Source of the DNA: Chara braunii
Taxonomy: Eukaryota; Streptophyta; Charophyceae; Charales; Characeae
Direction: 5' to 3'
Length of the DNA: 23,084 nt
Assembly: GCA_003427395.1 (NCBI GenBank)
Contig: BFEA01000249.1
Coordinates: 1,515,031 to 1,538,114, forward strand
Positions 1 through 9,867 of the stretch are shown piece after piece. The notes beneath the pieces are model-generated. The model made no database searches, was not told the origin of the DNA, and worked only from the letters and a program-made list of their open reading frames with translations. Position 1 is the stretch's first letter. The number at the start of each line of letters is the position of its first letter. The position numbers and the translations under genes are program-made.

Positions 1-115
1 CCCTCCTTTGGTACCGTAGGATTTTGGACAACTAGCGCCATGCTGCAATTCGGGCGCCACTTTCAAATACTGCATTTTTTAGTTCTGCCCTCGGGGTCTT
101 TGCAGAAATGCCCCT

Positions 116-167
116 GGTACCGTACGTGTCACCGGTACTTATACCGGCTCCCCGTACGGTACGGGGA
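116..167. repeat. Nested inverted repeats (cruciform-capable)
   Basis: An outer stem GTACCGTACG (117-126) pairs with CGTACGGTAC (153-162). It encloses an inner stem CCGGTA (132-137) with TACCGG (142-147) around a 4-nt loop. The right outer arm is also part of its own odd palindrome, TCCCCGTAC-G-GTACGGGGA (149-167), so two folds compete. No function is evident. Confidence 0.7.
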
Positions 168-306
168 CCAGTCTCGTACCAGTTCTCGGCTGCTGTACTC
201 GTACTCAGTGTGACTTGCTGTTTCGGCATTCGGAATCCAAGACTTCGACTTTGTGACTTGCCACTGTGTCTGCGTCCGACCCTCAGTCCGAGTCCGTCGT
301 GTCAAG

Positions 307-360
307 TGAGTGAGTGTGTGTGTGTGTGCTCTCCCTCTCTCCCTCTCTCTCCTCTCCCTC
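307..360. repeat. GT then CT microsatellite
   Basis: A (GT)n run at about 307-328 is followed by a CT/CCCTCT-rich run to about 360. It is a compound simple repeat with no gene attached. Confidence 0.85.
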
Positions 361-1304
361 GGCTCACCCTCAGCCTCACGCTCGTTACACCAACAGTGCT
401 CATACTGATAGGGGAATATCCCTTTAATAGTTAATTTTGAGAGTTTTTTCAATGCATCAGTAGTTAGCATTCTTGATGGAGTCTCCAGACTTTTGACTCA
501 TTCCCTTCTTTCTCAGTTTTTCAGGGACGTCAAGGGTTCACAAAGGCATACCTATGATCAAGCCTGATCCTCTCCAATGAATAATGTCAGTCTCCTTCTC
601 TAGTCCAGTATGGTACCTCACACATGAAGAGATAAGACTCAACTAACAACTAGGATTTCAAAGAAAATAATGACTCAATCAAGACGTCAGAGTCAATCTG
701 AAAATCAGAATTTTGTTGGCAGTTCTCATGTCCTAATCAAAAGCTCAAACCGGTTGCTGACCCAGGCTTGTTCGAGACACGAAAACTTTTCATGTCCCGG
801 CAACGACACCATTTTTGTCGCACTTTTTCTAGTCGGGCCTCTTCAGGCGACCAGAAAGCCAACAGGTTGTCACGCAGGATTTTGAATGGTGTTTGCAATA
901 AATAAAATAAAATAATTAAAGCAAATCCCTTCCTGTTGTGTGCATCCGGCTTCGAGCGAGACCCTTCAATTGCGGTCTTCGCCGGTCTCCGAGCTTAGGA
1001 ATCTTTTATTTTGATTCGGAACAGCAAGAATCATGCAAATATTAATCATAAAATTTTGGTATTTCGTGCATGCATCAATTTTACCAATTTTTTTATTTTA
1101 AGAACTATGACAGTATCATCAGAGAACATGATCATCAAGCAAAAACAATATAGAAGATGCAGGACTGACTGACTCGAGCAATGACAAAGGTAAATGAGGG
1201 AAGAATGAAAAGTCGTAATAATCTCAGAGAGTACATATGAAGAGAGCATGGTCAACACTAGTCAAGAGTCCTCACTCATCCCTCTGAATCACACACTCAA
1301 TCTC

Positions 1305-1690
1305 TCATTTTACCGAGCGTTTCTTGTGCTTTGAGCCATGTCTCCGTACTGCCTGAGGTTGTGGCCTCTGGATGTAGAGCCACCTGAAACCCGCAAGCTC
1401 CGAGCATTTTCATCTGAGTTCCATGATACGAAAGTCAACCATAGCACAAAACTTCTCCCATACAGTACGAAGATATGGCTGAGAGAAAATCCCTCGTTTG
1501 AGATGCGGAAACTCTGATGGTTCGGTCAGTGCCTCGTAATCAATCGTCGCAGCCGAGATATATCTTTTGGCCAAGTCCACCAGATCACCTCAACAAGAAC
1601 CGTCCATGAGAGGAAAGGGTACTGGAGGCTTGGGATAGTCAGTGTAAAGCTTAGGTCCGAAGTTGCGGATCAGCGATATCCCACTCTCAT

Positions 1691-1732
<42 letters not shown>

Positions 1733-2068
1733 AAGGTACCTTGCTGCTGAAACCCAGACTGAATCAAAATGCTCACGAGTCTCCCTGCCTTTCTTCAGAT
1801 AGAGAGTCTCAAATCATGAATGGTACCCTCTATGCATGAAGCCTGTTGCACGGATATACCAATACTGGAAAGTATCGTTGGAAGCTATCCTGTTGAGACT
1901 GACTAGGACAATCTCCTGGACTGAAAATGACTGTACTGCACTCATGTGCTGATGTTGGTTGTTGAAACTGATCTCTCCGCTCTTCTATGAGAGTAATGCT
2001 TCGATATCTGATGAGGCAAAAGAGGGCGACCGATGGCTGTCTGATTCTGATAGGGAGTTTCGAGTATC
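1305..2068 (-). pseudogene. Decayed protein-coding relic, family not recognised
   Basis: Read through its stops, the minus strand from 2068 to 1305 gives about 250 codons with only four in-frame stops: TAG at 1985-1987, and TGA at 1814-1816, 1590-1592 and 1410-1412. About twelve would be expected by chance. There is one phase change, at the (CT)n microsatellite (1693-1729), which reads as alternating Glu/Arg. The translation has ordinary globular composition. Recognisable stretches are FQYWYIRATGFMHRGYHS before the 1814 stop, GRETREHFDSVWVSAARYLE just before the microsatellite, and GIFSQPYLRTVWEKFCAMV near 1470. It ends in a basic tail, RRHGSKHKKRSVK, before a TGA at 1305-1307. Every internal stop is one transition from Trp, Arg or Gln codons. 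I do not recognise the family. It could be a dead host gene or a transposon-borne ORF. Confidence 0.55.
1693..1729. repeat. (CT)n microsatellite inside the coding relic
   Basis: An almost pure CT dinucleotide run (GA on the minus strand). The minus-strand coding frame enters it in one phase and leaves in another, so slippage here is the likely cause of one frameshift in the relic, unless the run lies within a former intron. Confidence 0.85.
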
Positions 2069-2083
2069 TCAGATGCATGGATG

Positions 2084-2149
2084 TTAATTGAGTACTGATT
2101 GAGTGTTGACTTATTGTTGATTGACAGTTGATTGACTGCTGATTGAGGC
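2084..2149. repeat. Degenerate TTGA-rich repeat
   Basis: Irregular TTGA, TGATTGA and TTGAC motifs recur through this short stretch. It lies between the two minus-strand coding relics and reads as degenerate simple sequence. Confidence 0.6.
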
Positions 2150-2352
2150 TTTATAGCAATGCAGATGATTAGGTGACGTTGGGATAATAAGTCACTGAAC
2201 ACTGGTCACTTAACTACGGAACGCCGAGAGAGTCGTTTGTTCGTTGGTTGGTGTTTAATATTTGAAGTGTTGTTAGGTGTCTCAGGAGGGGAAAGCAAGT
2301 ATGCCTATGTTCACCTCAACGTTGCCCTGGCCTGCTCTACCATCTCTAGAAA

Positions 2353-2622
2353 TTAACCCGTGCTGTGAAGCTTGCCGTCATTGCCAAAAAAGTAGATCAC
2401 ATACTTTACGTACTTTTCCTCCCCAACCCTTCGGATTGCACTCTCTCTTAGGACCGTATTCTGAAGTTTCATACATGCAATTGCCTCAGATTCCCTGTTC
2501 TCATGCTTATTCATAATAACCCCACATTTTGTTGTTAGGATATCCTCGTCCTTCGTGACTCCCGCAACTCGCTGGGTCCCGAAAAATGGGCAAGCTAGAC
2601 TGCAGGTAACTCTGGAGTGTTT
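2353..2622 (-). pseudogene. Hypothetical open stretch, possible exon or relic
   Basis: An uninterrupted minus-strand frame of 89 codons lies between a TGA at 2623-2625 and a TAA at 2353-2355. Its translation is polar and gene-like: KHSRVTCSLACPFFGTQ, then a charged helix-like part with MNKHENRESEAIACMKLQN, then VGEEKYVKYVIYFFGNDGK. After the TAA the same frame continues with FLEMVEQARATLR before more stops. The two cysteines in VTCSLAC could belong to a degenerate zinc finger, but the full motif is not visible. It lies upstream of the relic at 2068-1305 on the same strand, in a different frame, so the two may be parts of one broken gene. I do not recognise the family. Confidence 0.3.
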
Positions 2623-2913
2623 TCACGTTTAGAGAGAAAGGTCGTTCTCATGTTCTAAGTTGTTGAAGTTAACTAGAAAGTCACGTTTTGCCTTTGATCG
2701 GATGCTGATGCTAGACCCACCCTACGTCGTTAGCCAGCTCGAGGCGTTTTGGCTCACTGATCACGAATGGATGAATCATACTCAAGTATGGAGGTGAGCA
2801 TTAGCGATGGTTACAGTGTCTCTCGATGAGAGTGCAATCTCATTAGTATCAATTCTTTGGGACAAAAGGGGACGATTGGGTGGCTGAACGACGATCGATC
2901 TCTATCAAAGTTT

Positions 2914-3204
2914 CTATTGACTCTTTTGATGACTGGATGCTGCAAAACTGACTATTCGCTGATGCTGACCACTTGATAATTGAGTAAAAGGAAAATGCAG
3001 ATTTTGAGTAACACTTGCAGGTTGAGGAGTTGGTGGGGCGTTGGAGAGGGACTTGAACCTCGCCCTGGAAAATTGATTTATCTCCGTACTACCATCATCA
3101 GGCCACATGAATCTTCTGAAGTTTCTGTTATTTTCAGCCCCTTTTAATATCTTTCCTCCAACATATACAAGGCGCTTGGGTAGCCCTTGCACAATACGGT
3201 TCAT
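2914..3204 (-). CDS. Hypothetical ORF, 96 aa, weak
   Basis: An ATG-started minus-strand frame of 96 codons. The first half (MNRIVQGLPKRLVYVGGK, then a stretch ending NNRNFRRFMWPDDG) looks like protein. The second half is Ser/Gln/Pro-rich and less convincing. The same frame extends upstream through a single TAG just before the ATG, so it may be a fragment of a longer decayed frame. No domain, signal peptide or membrane segment is evident. It could be chance. Confidence 0.2.
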   Translation of the reverse strand: MNRIVQGLPKRLVYVGGKILKGAENNRNFRRFMWPDDGSTEINQFSRARFKSLSNAPPTPQPASVTQNLHFPFTQLSSGQHQRIVSFAASSHQKSQ

Positions 3205-4334
3205 CTACCTCTTCTTTTGTTGCGTCTTTTGTTAGGACTGCCCAATGATGAATGAGATTGCTACAGATGCCTGATTGCACGCACTCATCTGGAATAACTT
3301 ATTGTTGGGACTCTCAGCTGGCGGTAGATTGCAAGAACAAACAAATCCACAAACAAGCAAACAATTTCTGGGGCTGAGCATGCATAGCCAGTCACAAGGT
3401 GACACCTTCGCCAATCATCTCAACAAAAGTCACTCGATGCTAACCAGCTCCACGCTGCAAGTTGTATTAAATTTATTGAATTAGACGAACCACGGAAGTC
3501 ATCAAAAGCTACCATTGCCTAGGTGTAGCATTGGATTGCCATGCCCCAACTTCGTGCAGTGCGTAGGACAGTCAGCGATAAGTCTTATACTGAGTAAAGT
3601 GGCAGAAACCCCCGTTGATGTCAGAAAATCAGTGACTAAGATGACTTGTGTTCAATGTGAGAGTTCCGGGTGTGAACACAAAGTGCAGTTCACTTGTACC
3701 GAGCGCAAAAGCTCTAAGAACCAAGAACCATTAGCATGCAGCTCTTTGCCCTGGCCCAATGCTTACTCCCGTTTCACGAGGTAACTCCAAACAAGGAGTC
3801 AGACTCGTGCCCAAGACAAAAAACATTAGGTACCAGGACCGCCCGCACTCTGCAAAGACTATCCCGAGCTCGGGGCTTGTTCCTATTTCAGTACTACGAT
3901 TCCACGTATAGGTGCTTGTTTGTATTTTCTTAGCTTTCAACCGTGCACCTTTACTCAGTAAGGCGCTTCTGAACATAAGTTAAGAAAGCACCCGGCCTGT
4001 ATAATTTGACTTAAAATAAATAATACTAGCATATGTTGCTCCAACAAAACTCAGTGGAACGCTCCTCGATACTCGTTGGCCATGTCTTTGACGAGGGACG
4101 GGGTCGTTCTCAGTTTGCCCTTAGACTGTCGGGAGTACCTTCAATACCAGGAAGTATTGAGGGTATACCCTCAACTGAGACCCTCTTGCATCACCAAGGA
4201 GAGCAGATTATGCTTGAAGCCCCCTCTTTGTGAATTGGGAGTGTGAATATCCAAAGGGGTTTTTATTTCGCTTAGCATGCAGAGTCATAGCCCCACATCA
4301 ATGGCCATTGAGGCTCACCTTGGTCGTATTGGCA
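3205..4334. other. No recognisable gene
   Basis: Short frames at 3515-3784 (plus, Cys/Ser/Lys-rich) and 3976-3731 (minus) overlap and neither has a recognisable domain. The only clear structure is the palindrome pair at 4137-4174. Confidence 0.5.
4137..4174. repeat. Overlapping, mutually exclusive palindromes
   Basis: ACCTTCAATAC (4137-4147) pairs with GTATTGAGGGT (4154-4164), with one G:T wobble and a 6-nt loop. The second arm is also the left half of a perfect 18-bp palindrome, TTGAGGGTATACCCTCAA (4157-4174). The three arms can form only one stem at a time. Confidence 0.7.
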
Positions 4335-4335
4335 N
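4335..4335. other. Single N, probable scaffold join
   Basis: One ambiguous base in otherwise clean sequence. Together with the Ns at 9671 and 12269 it looks like the single-base placeholder some scaffolders insert between contigs. The flanks show no obvious shared sequence. Confidence 0.5.
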
Positions 4336-6377
4336 TGCACCTCAACTTCTGCCCCGATCAGATTGGTCAATTTCTAGCCCACGTTTAAGCAACTGATCAT
4401 ATCTGATATTATTATCCATCAAGTAGGAACTTAACAATCATGTAAGCTATTTTTCTTAGTTGTTGCTCTTTACCCTTGCCAGTCATCGCTCAACCATACA
4501 TCGATATGAAGCGTCGCTCGATCATACATAGGTCATGATTCATAACTCTTTCCAATAGCTTGCAGAATCGCCTTCACACTTCCCTTTGTCCAAAATTAAA
4601 GGTTTGAGCAGTCAGTGTTTAATCCGTCTGATTGAGACTGCAACGTATTGCCAAACTAACTCGAGTCAAAAGAAAACCGGGCATTACTGCCTCACTTATT
4701 AACCGATTCTCATGCATGAACCGTTACACAAAACCAGTGACGCGGAGATCATTAGTGATGATAAGGTGAGAGAATTCTCAGGCAGGGTTGATAGACATCT
4801 TATCTTGTCACGACGTCAAGACACACTTGGTCCTTTCCGGAAACATATCACCTGATCTTTCAATTCACCACCGTATTCGCCCTCTGTCTTTTACTCACTC
4901 AGGTTTTCAAGTTCTCACTCTGGCGATTAGCGTCATTAAGCCCAGTCCAATTAGGAGAGGCCCGCGACACAGATGAAGAGGATTACAACATCTGTAGACG
5001 GACTACAGGACAGGCGGGTCAGTGTTTTGCAGGGGTAAACAATAATCTGAGCAACGTGGGAGCAAGGTCACCCCTAGTAATAACTATGAGAATCTATACA
5101 ATAACCCATAACAGTAGCAGTCGACCCAGACCGAGAAAATACACGCACGATAAATCGAGTCTGCAAGAAAGGGGGGACAGGGCGTGAGCATTCGGTCATA
5201 GCATGACGTGCCAAACAGTCAAGAGCAGTACAAAACCTGAATGTTCGCGCCCTCTTCCAACTGTCTTTCCAACCCCCTCCGTCATTAAAATATGATCTCC
5301 GTTTTTACTTTCCGAGTCGAGCCCGTTCGGGGAAGAATCGATATCAGTGACTTCAAGAACGTGATGGCATAGCTGATCCTCCCTCCACAGTCGTTGCCCA
5401 CTGTATCTTGCCCCACTAGTTACGAGCTAGCCCAAAAGGAAAGAACATGACATGGATGGCAAGAACAAGGCGCGCACCCGTCTTCACTCGTCTTTCTTGG
5501 GCATAATTGAGAGCGCGATCTTCTCTCCGGCCTGTACTGGCTTGCTCAACCCAGAAGTTTAAAGGCTTCGTCTCCGCAAGAGCAAACTAGTGCTTGCAGG
5601 AAGGTGACATCGGCGACGATGAGGAGGCGTTTTTAGAGTTTCATCTGACTTTCACCTTTCAGTCTCTCCCCTTGCCGCAGTATGCCAGGTATCGTCGAGA
5701 GCATTTGACGTCAACCGTACAGCAGTTCCACGCGCTCCCTCTCTCACTAAATGTTCCCCTCTTCTCTCTCTTGACACACTGCTCGCTTCCTTCACAATGA
5801 CTCTCTCTCCCACTCTCTGACTGTGACCAAAGTGGGCTTAGGGTCCCACCGATCTCACACTAGTTGACCTGAGCGTGCGCTCGGAGCCATTCGCTAAGAA
5901 GAGAGCGCAACGTCAGCTGACAAAGACGCAAAGTTCCTTTTCAGTGTTCTGCACAAATTGCAGGTTGATGACGACTATCTCGTGGGACCAAAGTTTTGAA
6001 ACATGCGGTTAACCAAGGGTGTTGTTTTCGACAAATTTTGCACCGAATTGCACTGAAACTGTCATATCATGCTGATTTTTGCTTTTTTTCTTGTTTTTCT
6101 TTTTGTGTGATATATATGTGCGTTAGGGTACGTCATGTGTGCAGTTTTTACATGCTTGGATCAATAATGAAAAAGTTGGCATTTTGTTGGATTCGTTGGA
6201 CGCTTCATTTTGACTCGGACAGTGTCTTTGTGTTAGGGTTTCATAGTGTTTTTTTGTTTTTTTTTTCATTCTTTTTGGCCTGTTTCCTTTTTTGATGTTT
6301 GCACTATGGGCTCATATCGTTTGTTTTTAAAGTTTTCGATGAAATTCGCACTCGAGTTTTGCTGAAGAGTTGTGCTT
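4336..6377. other. No recognisable gene
   Basis: A 76-codon minus-strand open stretch lies between stops at 5427-5429 and 5196-5198 (it includes LVTSGARYSGQRLWREDQ). It is not much longer than chance and has no recognised domain. The stretch 6070-6300 is T-rich, so the open frame there (5996-6295) is a composition artefact rather than a gene. Confidence 0.45.
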
Positions 6378-6732
6378 AAGTGGTTGACGTCCACCATGGC
6401 TACTCCGTGCACCACCACACGTTCTCACACTCTCTCTGCCAGTCGGGTACTGTCACCTTGGTCAAATGTGAATTACTCAGACCCCCTTTGTTCTCTATGT
6501 CTCTCCTCTCTCACTCTTAGTGTCCTCGTCACGTGTTCTATCTCTCTCTTGAGAGAGAAGTGGTTGACGTCCACCATGGCTACTCCGTGCACCGCCACAC
6601 GTTCTCACACTCTCTCCGCCAGTCGGGCATTGTCACCTTGGTCAGATGTGAATTACTCAGACCCCCGTTGTTCACTGTGTCTCTCCTCTCTCACTCTTAG
6701 TGTCCTCGTCATTTGTTCTATCTCTCTCTTGA
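6378..6732. repeat. 180-bp tandem duplication
   Basis: Two head-to-tail copies, 6378-6557 and 6558-about 6732, each begin AAGTGGTTGACGTCCACC and differ at scattered positions. The period is exactly 180 bp, a multiple of three, so the plus frame 6372-6785 stays open through both copies. That frame is Ser/Thr/Leu-rich with no recognised domain. The minus strand has a stop in each copy in the frame I checked. The right copy abuts the minus-strand coding relic at 6718-7576. Confidence 0.9.
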
Positions 6733-7576
6733 ATGCTCAACCCGTCCTTTTTCGTAGTCTAGCAACTGCACGCTTCCCTCTCTGAGGATTGTTGACGCAC
6801 GTTGACCTATGGGCCTCTCCACTCTCTCGTCCTTGAGCATGATTGTCACGCACGTCACCGTGACTTCTCTCTCTACCTCTCTGCGTGAATTGGCCTCAGG
6901 CCCATTTTCGACAAGCTCGGCAAGCGGGTGTTCCCGTCGCTGCCGCTCTAGACCATCCAAGACCGGGTCTCTGCCGCATTCTTTTCACACTCAATTGCTA
7001 GCGGCCTTTGTCTCTTTGTCGTGAATTGGCCTCTCGGCCGCTCTCAACAGGCTCAGTCGGTGGGTGGTCCCTCCGCCATTGGTCCCATCCGTGCCAAGAC
7101 TGAGTCGTCTCTGCGTCACTCATCTCAGACTCTCCTTCGAAGTCTCGATTGATGCGCTGCACCTCTCTGGTCGTGGTCCCAGTCGACTAGTCATCCTCAT
7201 GGTAGGTGACTGTCACTCGCATGCCTGAAGTCACTCCGTCTCGCCTGCACCTCTGCTCTGCCCTGTTGCAAGCCTTTGTGATAGCCGCCTGTAGTCCCTC
7301 ATCTCTCCTCATCTCCTGCTCCCGGTGGCCTCACACATTAATCTTCAACCTCACCTCCCCCGTGGGTTTTCTGTAGGATAAGATGGTCTCAAGCAATGTA
7401 CCCTCCTCATCCTCATGCTCCCACATCCAGGAGTACTTTATGTACCTCGGTCTGTAGCCACGCAGGCCATTTCGGTACGCCATAGCCGCGCCCAGAATAG
7501 CCAGGATCTCGATACCTGGTTCACGCACACACAAATAGCTCACTAATGGAACACCCCGGCATTCTGCCCTTCTCCC
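6718..7576 (-). pseudogene. Decayed coding relic with an internal protein repeat, family not recognised
   Basis: Reading the minus strand from 7576 downward gives about 270 codons with three in-frame stops (7331-7333, 7187-7189, 6998-7000) and one frameshift near 6960, far fewer than chance. The first part includes GIEILAILGAAMAYRNGLRG, a Trp/Glu-rich stretch, and ILSYRKPTGEVRLKINV. Next comes a charged part with HREQEMRRDEGLQAAI and a short strand MRVTVTYHEDD. Last are two related segments ending VESGREANSR and VENGPEANSR. The 7331-7543 open frame begins at a GTG and the 6718-6960 one at a TTG, so neither marks a real start. Composition suggests a gag-like or lineage-specific repeat protein, but I cannot name it. 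A TATAAAGG on the minus strand (7661-7654) lies about 110 bp upstream. Confidence 0.5.
6885..7150. repeat. 136-bp imperfect direct repeat within the relic
   Basis: GTGAATTGGCCTC begins at 6885 and again at 7021. The following 110 or so bases align with substitutions and small indels. It encodes the paired segments ending in EANSR on the minus strand, so the duplication predates frame decay. Confidence 0.65.
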
Positions 7577-9063
7577 TCACGTTACTGGCATTAGCAGAAC
7601 GAGGCTGCTTACGCTCTTCTATTGGCTAGTAGTCAACAACTAGCCCCTTTTAACCTTTATAGGATTGTTACACGCCGCGATCCCTGCGCTCGAAACGAGG
7701 TGCTCAAACGGCCTCCCAAGTTCTGCTTGCTAATAATAAAATTTCAAGAAATAATAAAAATAAATAAATAAATAAAAACGAAAAGCCAATTTCAATGGTC
7801 ATGGTGCAGGCCGAACCCTCTGCTATCGGTCCCTAGTCCCCTCGTCTCGTTGTGAAGTGACTGTGAGCCTGACGCGGGGGCCCCATAACGGGATACCGAC
7901 GGCCAACCCTTTTTTTTCAAAACACGTCGTCGGGCTACACTTGATGGGTACCCATGTCCGATGGCAAGGAGGGGACTCATGACCCCCCTCGGGAGGTGAT
8001 GAGTCTCTTACCAATGTGGCCGCAGGTGCCCCCGTTTCGAGGACCCACGGCGCGGTGGTAAGCGAAACCCGAAAGGCCAAATTAGCCTAAGCTGCCCCGC
8101 CGGCCACAATTCGTAAACGAACCGTTAGCCCCCCTTCCTGGAAACAACAGAAAGGGAGGGAACTCTGAGGACCACTTAATAATAGTAACTGTATTAATAG
8201 TAGTAATAATAATAAAAGAAATAAAAGAAAAATTGAAACAAAAGAAAAGGAAAGGGTTGTTCGCTCCAGGCAGAAACGACGAACTGATTTCAGGCGTGGA
8301 TCCGACATGTGACTTTTCCCGTTTTTCCTATTTTCCTCTCTTCCCCTTTTCTTTTGCTTCTCTTTTACTTAGATTGTGGCTATTACCATTTACACACATC
8401 CCATAACTCAACTAGAGGGTACTTGGCGCGCAGCAGAAAAGACCGCGCCGGTCCTATTTTCTCCGCATCCCTGGGCGAGCCCGGTGGCTACCGCGGCCAC
8501 ATGCCGGTAGTGCTTGGTTGTACAACAGGGCACCGAGCCTAACGTGGATCAAAGGAAAGTCCAGTGGCGCACCCCGACCCTTTTGCTAGGGTAAGCGCCA
8601 ACTGGACCGGCCTGCATAGGCAGTACCCCGCGAAGGCCCATGCAGCACACAGGTTCCCGAGCTGGTAACAGGCAAGTAGCGGGTCCTTGAGCAGGCATTG
8701 GGTAGCATTGGGTACTCATCGGAGGGTCGGGACACTTCGCCCTCCGACATGATACCAGACCCTTGCCCAGCGTCCCCGCTGGGCCAAAACGAGGCAGTGG
8801 GCAGTATAAACGAAAGCCAATTGTCGGTACTCTCATTTCATTTTCACTGCATATCACAGTAAGGTCCTCACTGAGCGGACCTGCGCTAACAATTTTTTTT
8901 TTTTTTTTGCAGCGCACTTTCCCTTCTTCCCGGGCAACAGATCTGTGTGATCCACAGTTGTTCCTCTCTTTCTTCTTTGGTAGTATACTCTTACTCTTGT
9001 AGTGCTTACTCAATCTCGATCCCCATTGGCGCGCGTCTCTTTTGTCTTCGGCTTTTCTTACAC
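7577..9063. other. GC-rich, hairpin-rich spacer; possible LTR or leader
   Basis: No coding frame is convincing. The stretch holds an inverted repeat GGCTAGT/ACTAGCC (7624-7645), AT-rich simple repeats (7741-7785, 8177-8240), two 7-bp stems at 8720-8746 and 8765-8784, a TATAAA at 8805-8810 and a T16 run at 8893-8908. A TATA box about 250 bp before the gag-like ATG at 9064 would suit an LTR and leader, but no paired LTR or primer-binding site could be shown. Confidence 0.35.
8720..8784. repeat. Two GC-rich hairpins
   Basis: CGGAGGG (8720-8726) pairs with CCCTCCG (8740-8746), and GCCCAGC pairs with GCTGGGC around a 6-nt loop at 8765-8784. They lie just before a TATAAA at 8805-8810. Confidence 0.6.
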
Positions 9064-9604
9064 CATGCCCGAGGCACGTCGAGGACAGGGAAGAGGAAGG
9101 GGTGGAAGAGGAGGAAAGGCTCCAGAGGAGCCAGCGCCACGTGCCAGACGGCACGTCATCTCGGAGGAGGAGGAAGAAGAGAGGTCTGGGTATGGAACCC
9201 ACCCGAGGGCCTACCCACGCCATTCTTTCCCTGGATGGTCCGAAAGAACTCCATCCCCAACGAGGATGGAATATTACCAGAAGAAGTATGAGGCTCGCTA
9301 CGACGCCCCTAATACTTCCTCCCCTTCATACTTCCCTAGAGCACCTACCACTCCTGTGGCAAGCAAGGCGTTAATGCCTATCCCCTCAGCCTCTATTCCA
9401 TGTGTGACTCCCTCTCTGCCCCAAATTAACATAAGTACCCTTTGTTGTATTCTCTCTTTTCTCGTCTTACTCCAAGGAGAATTCATGATCATCCTTTACA
9501 TCTTGTATAAACGCGAGATCCTCCCCTTGAATTTTTTAGTCTTTTATTTCCCTTACTTTCTAGCTCATTCCATATCTCAAAGCGTCTATGGCCTAAGAGT
9601 TTGA
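9064..9604 (+). CDS. Arg/Gly-rich, gag-like ORF fragment
   Basis: An ATG at 9064, in context CACCATGCC, opens a frame to 9604 (the same frame is open from 9002). The N-terminus (MPEARRGQGRGRGGRGGKAP) is Arg/Gly-rich. A run of six glutamates follows, then a Tyr/Pro/Ser-rich part with MEYYQKKYEARYDAP. Up to about residue 120 the composition is that of a nucleic-acid-binding or retrotransposon gag N-terminus. After about 9430 the frame becomes hydrophobic and looks like read-through of noncoding DNA, so the true product probably ended there or was spliced. No CCHC knuckle is visible. An RGG-box host protein is the alternative. Confidence 0.35.
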
Positions 9605-9867
9605 ATACCTTGAGGCCGGGGGTGCAGGTTCCTCGTGAACCAGGCCGCTCTGTCAGCCACCAAACAAAATNTAAGAAGGATTACTTATCTGTTTTCTCAT
9701 CTGCAAATTTAGTCTTGACTTCTTACTATCCGGAATCCTGAATTTCTCTTTGACCTTTTTCAGTAGAGAAGTTACCTCATCTCTCATTTATGATAATGTT
9801 TCCAGCAACATCGCCAATCTGGAGTTGGCACTGTGGACACTCACAGTTAGCAGTATCAAGGGTAAGG
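9605..9867. other. No gene; contains a single N at 9671
   Basis: No coding or RNA feature was seen. The N at 9671 separates the plus-strand gag-like ORF from the minus-strand retroelement region and is a probable contig join. Confidence 0.5.

Larger units (their letters stand above)
1..1304. other. No recognisable gene; simple-sequence and AT-rich spacer
   Basis: I see no convincing coding frame on either strand. The short open frames at 108-434 (plus) and 470-129 (minus) run through the GT/CT microsatellite and have low-complexity translations. A short A/T-rich run of the AAATA type lies at about 894-920. Nothing here resembles a known RNA gene. Confidence 0.6.

Noticed and set aside
129-470. 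113-codon minus frame, Arg/Glu/Thr-rich
   Set aside because: It is a translation of the GT/CT microsatellite and flanks.
5996-6295. 99-codon plus frame with apparent hydrophobic segments
   Set aside because: The T-rich composition gives Phe and Leu by default. No conserved motif and no start context.
8979-9040. Possible primer-binding sites starting TGG (for example TGGTAGTATACTC and TGGCGCGCG)
   Set aside because: Neither matches a tRNA 3' end well enough, and no LTR boundary could be placed beside them.
8549-9223. 224-codon minus-strand open frame, one of the longest in the window
   Set aside because: It runs through the T16 tract as polylysine, has no domain, and its composition follows GC content. 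The antisense plus ORF from 9064 has the better coding character.
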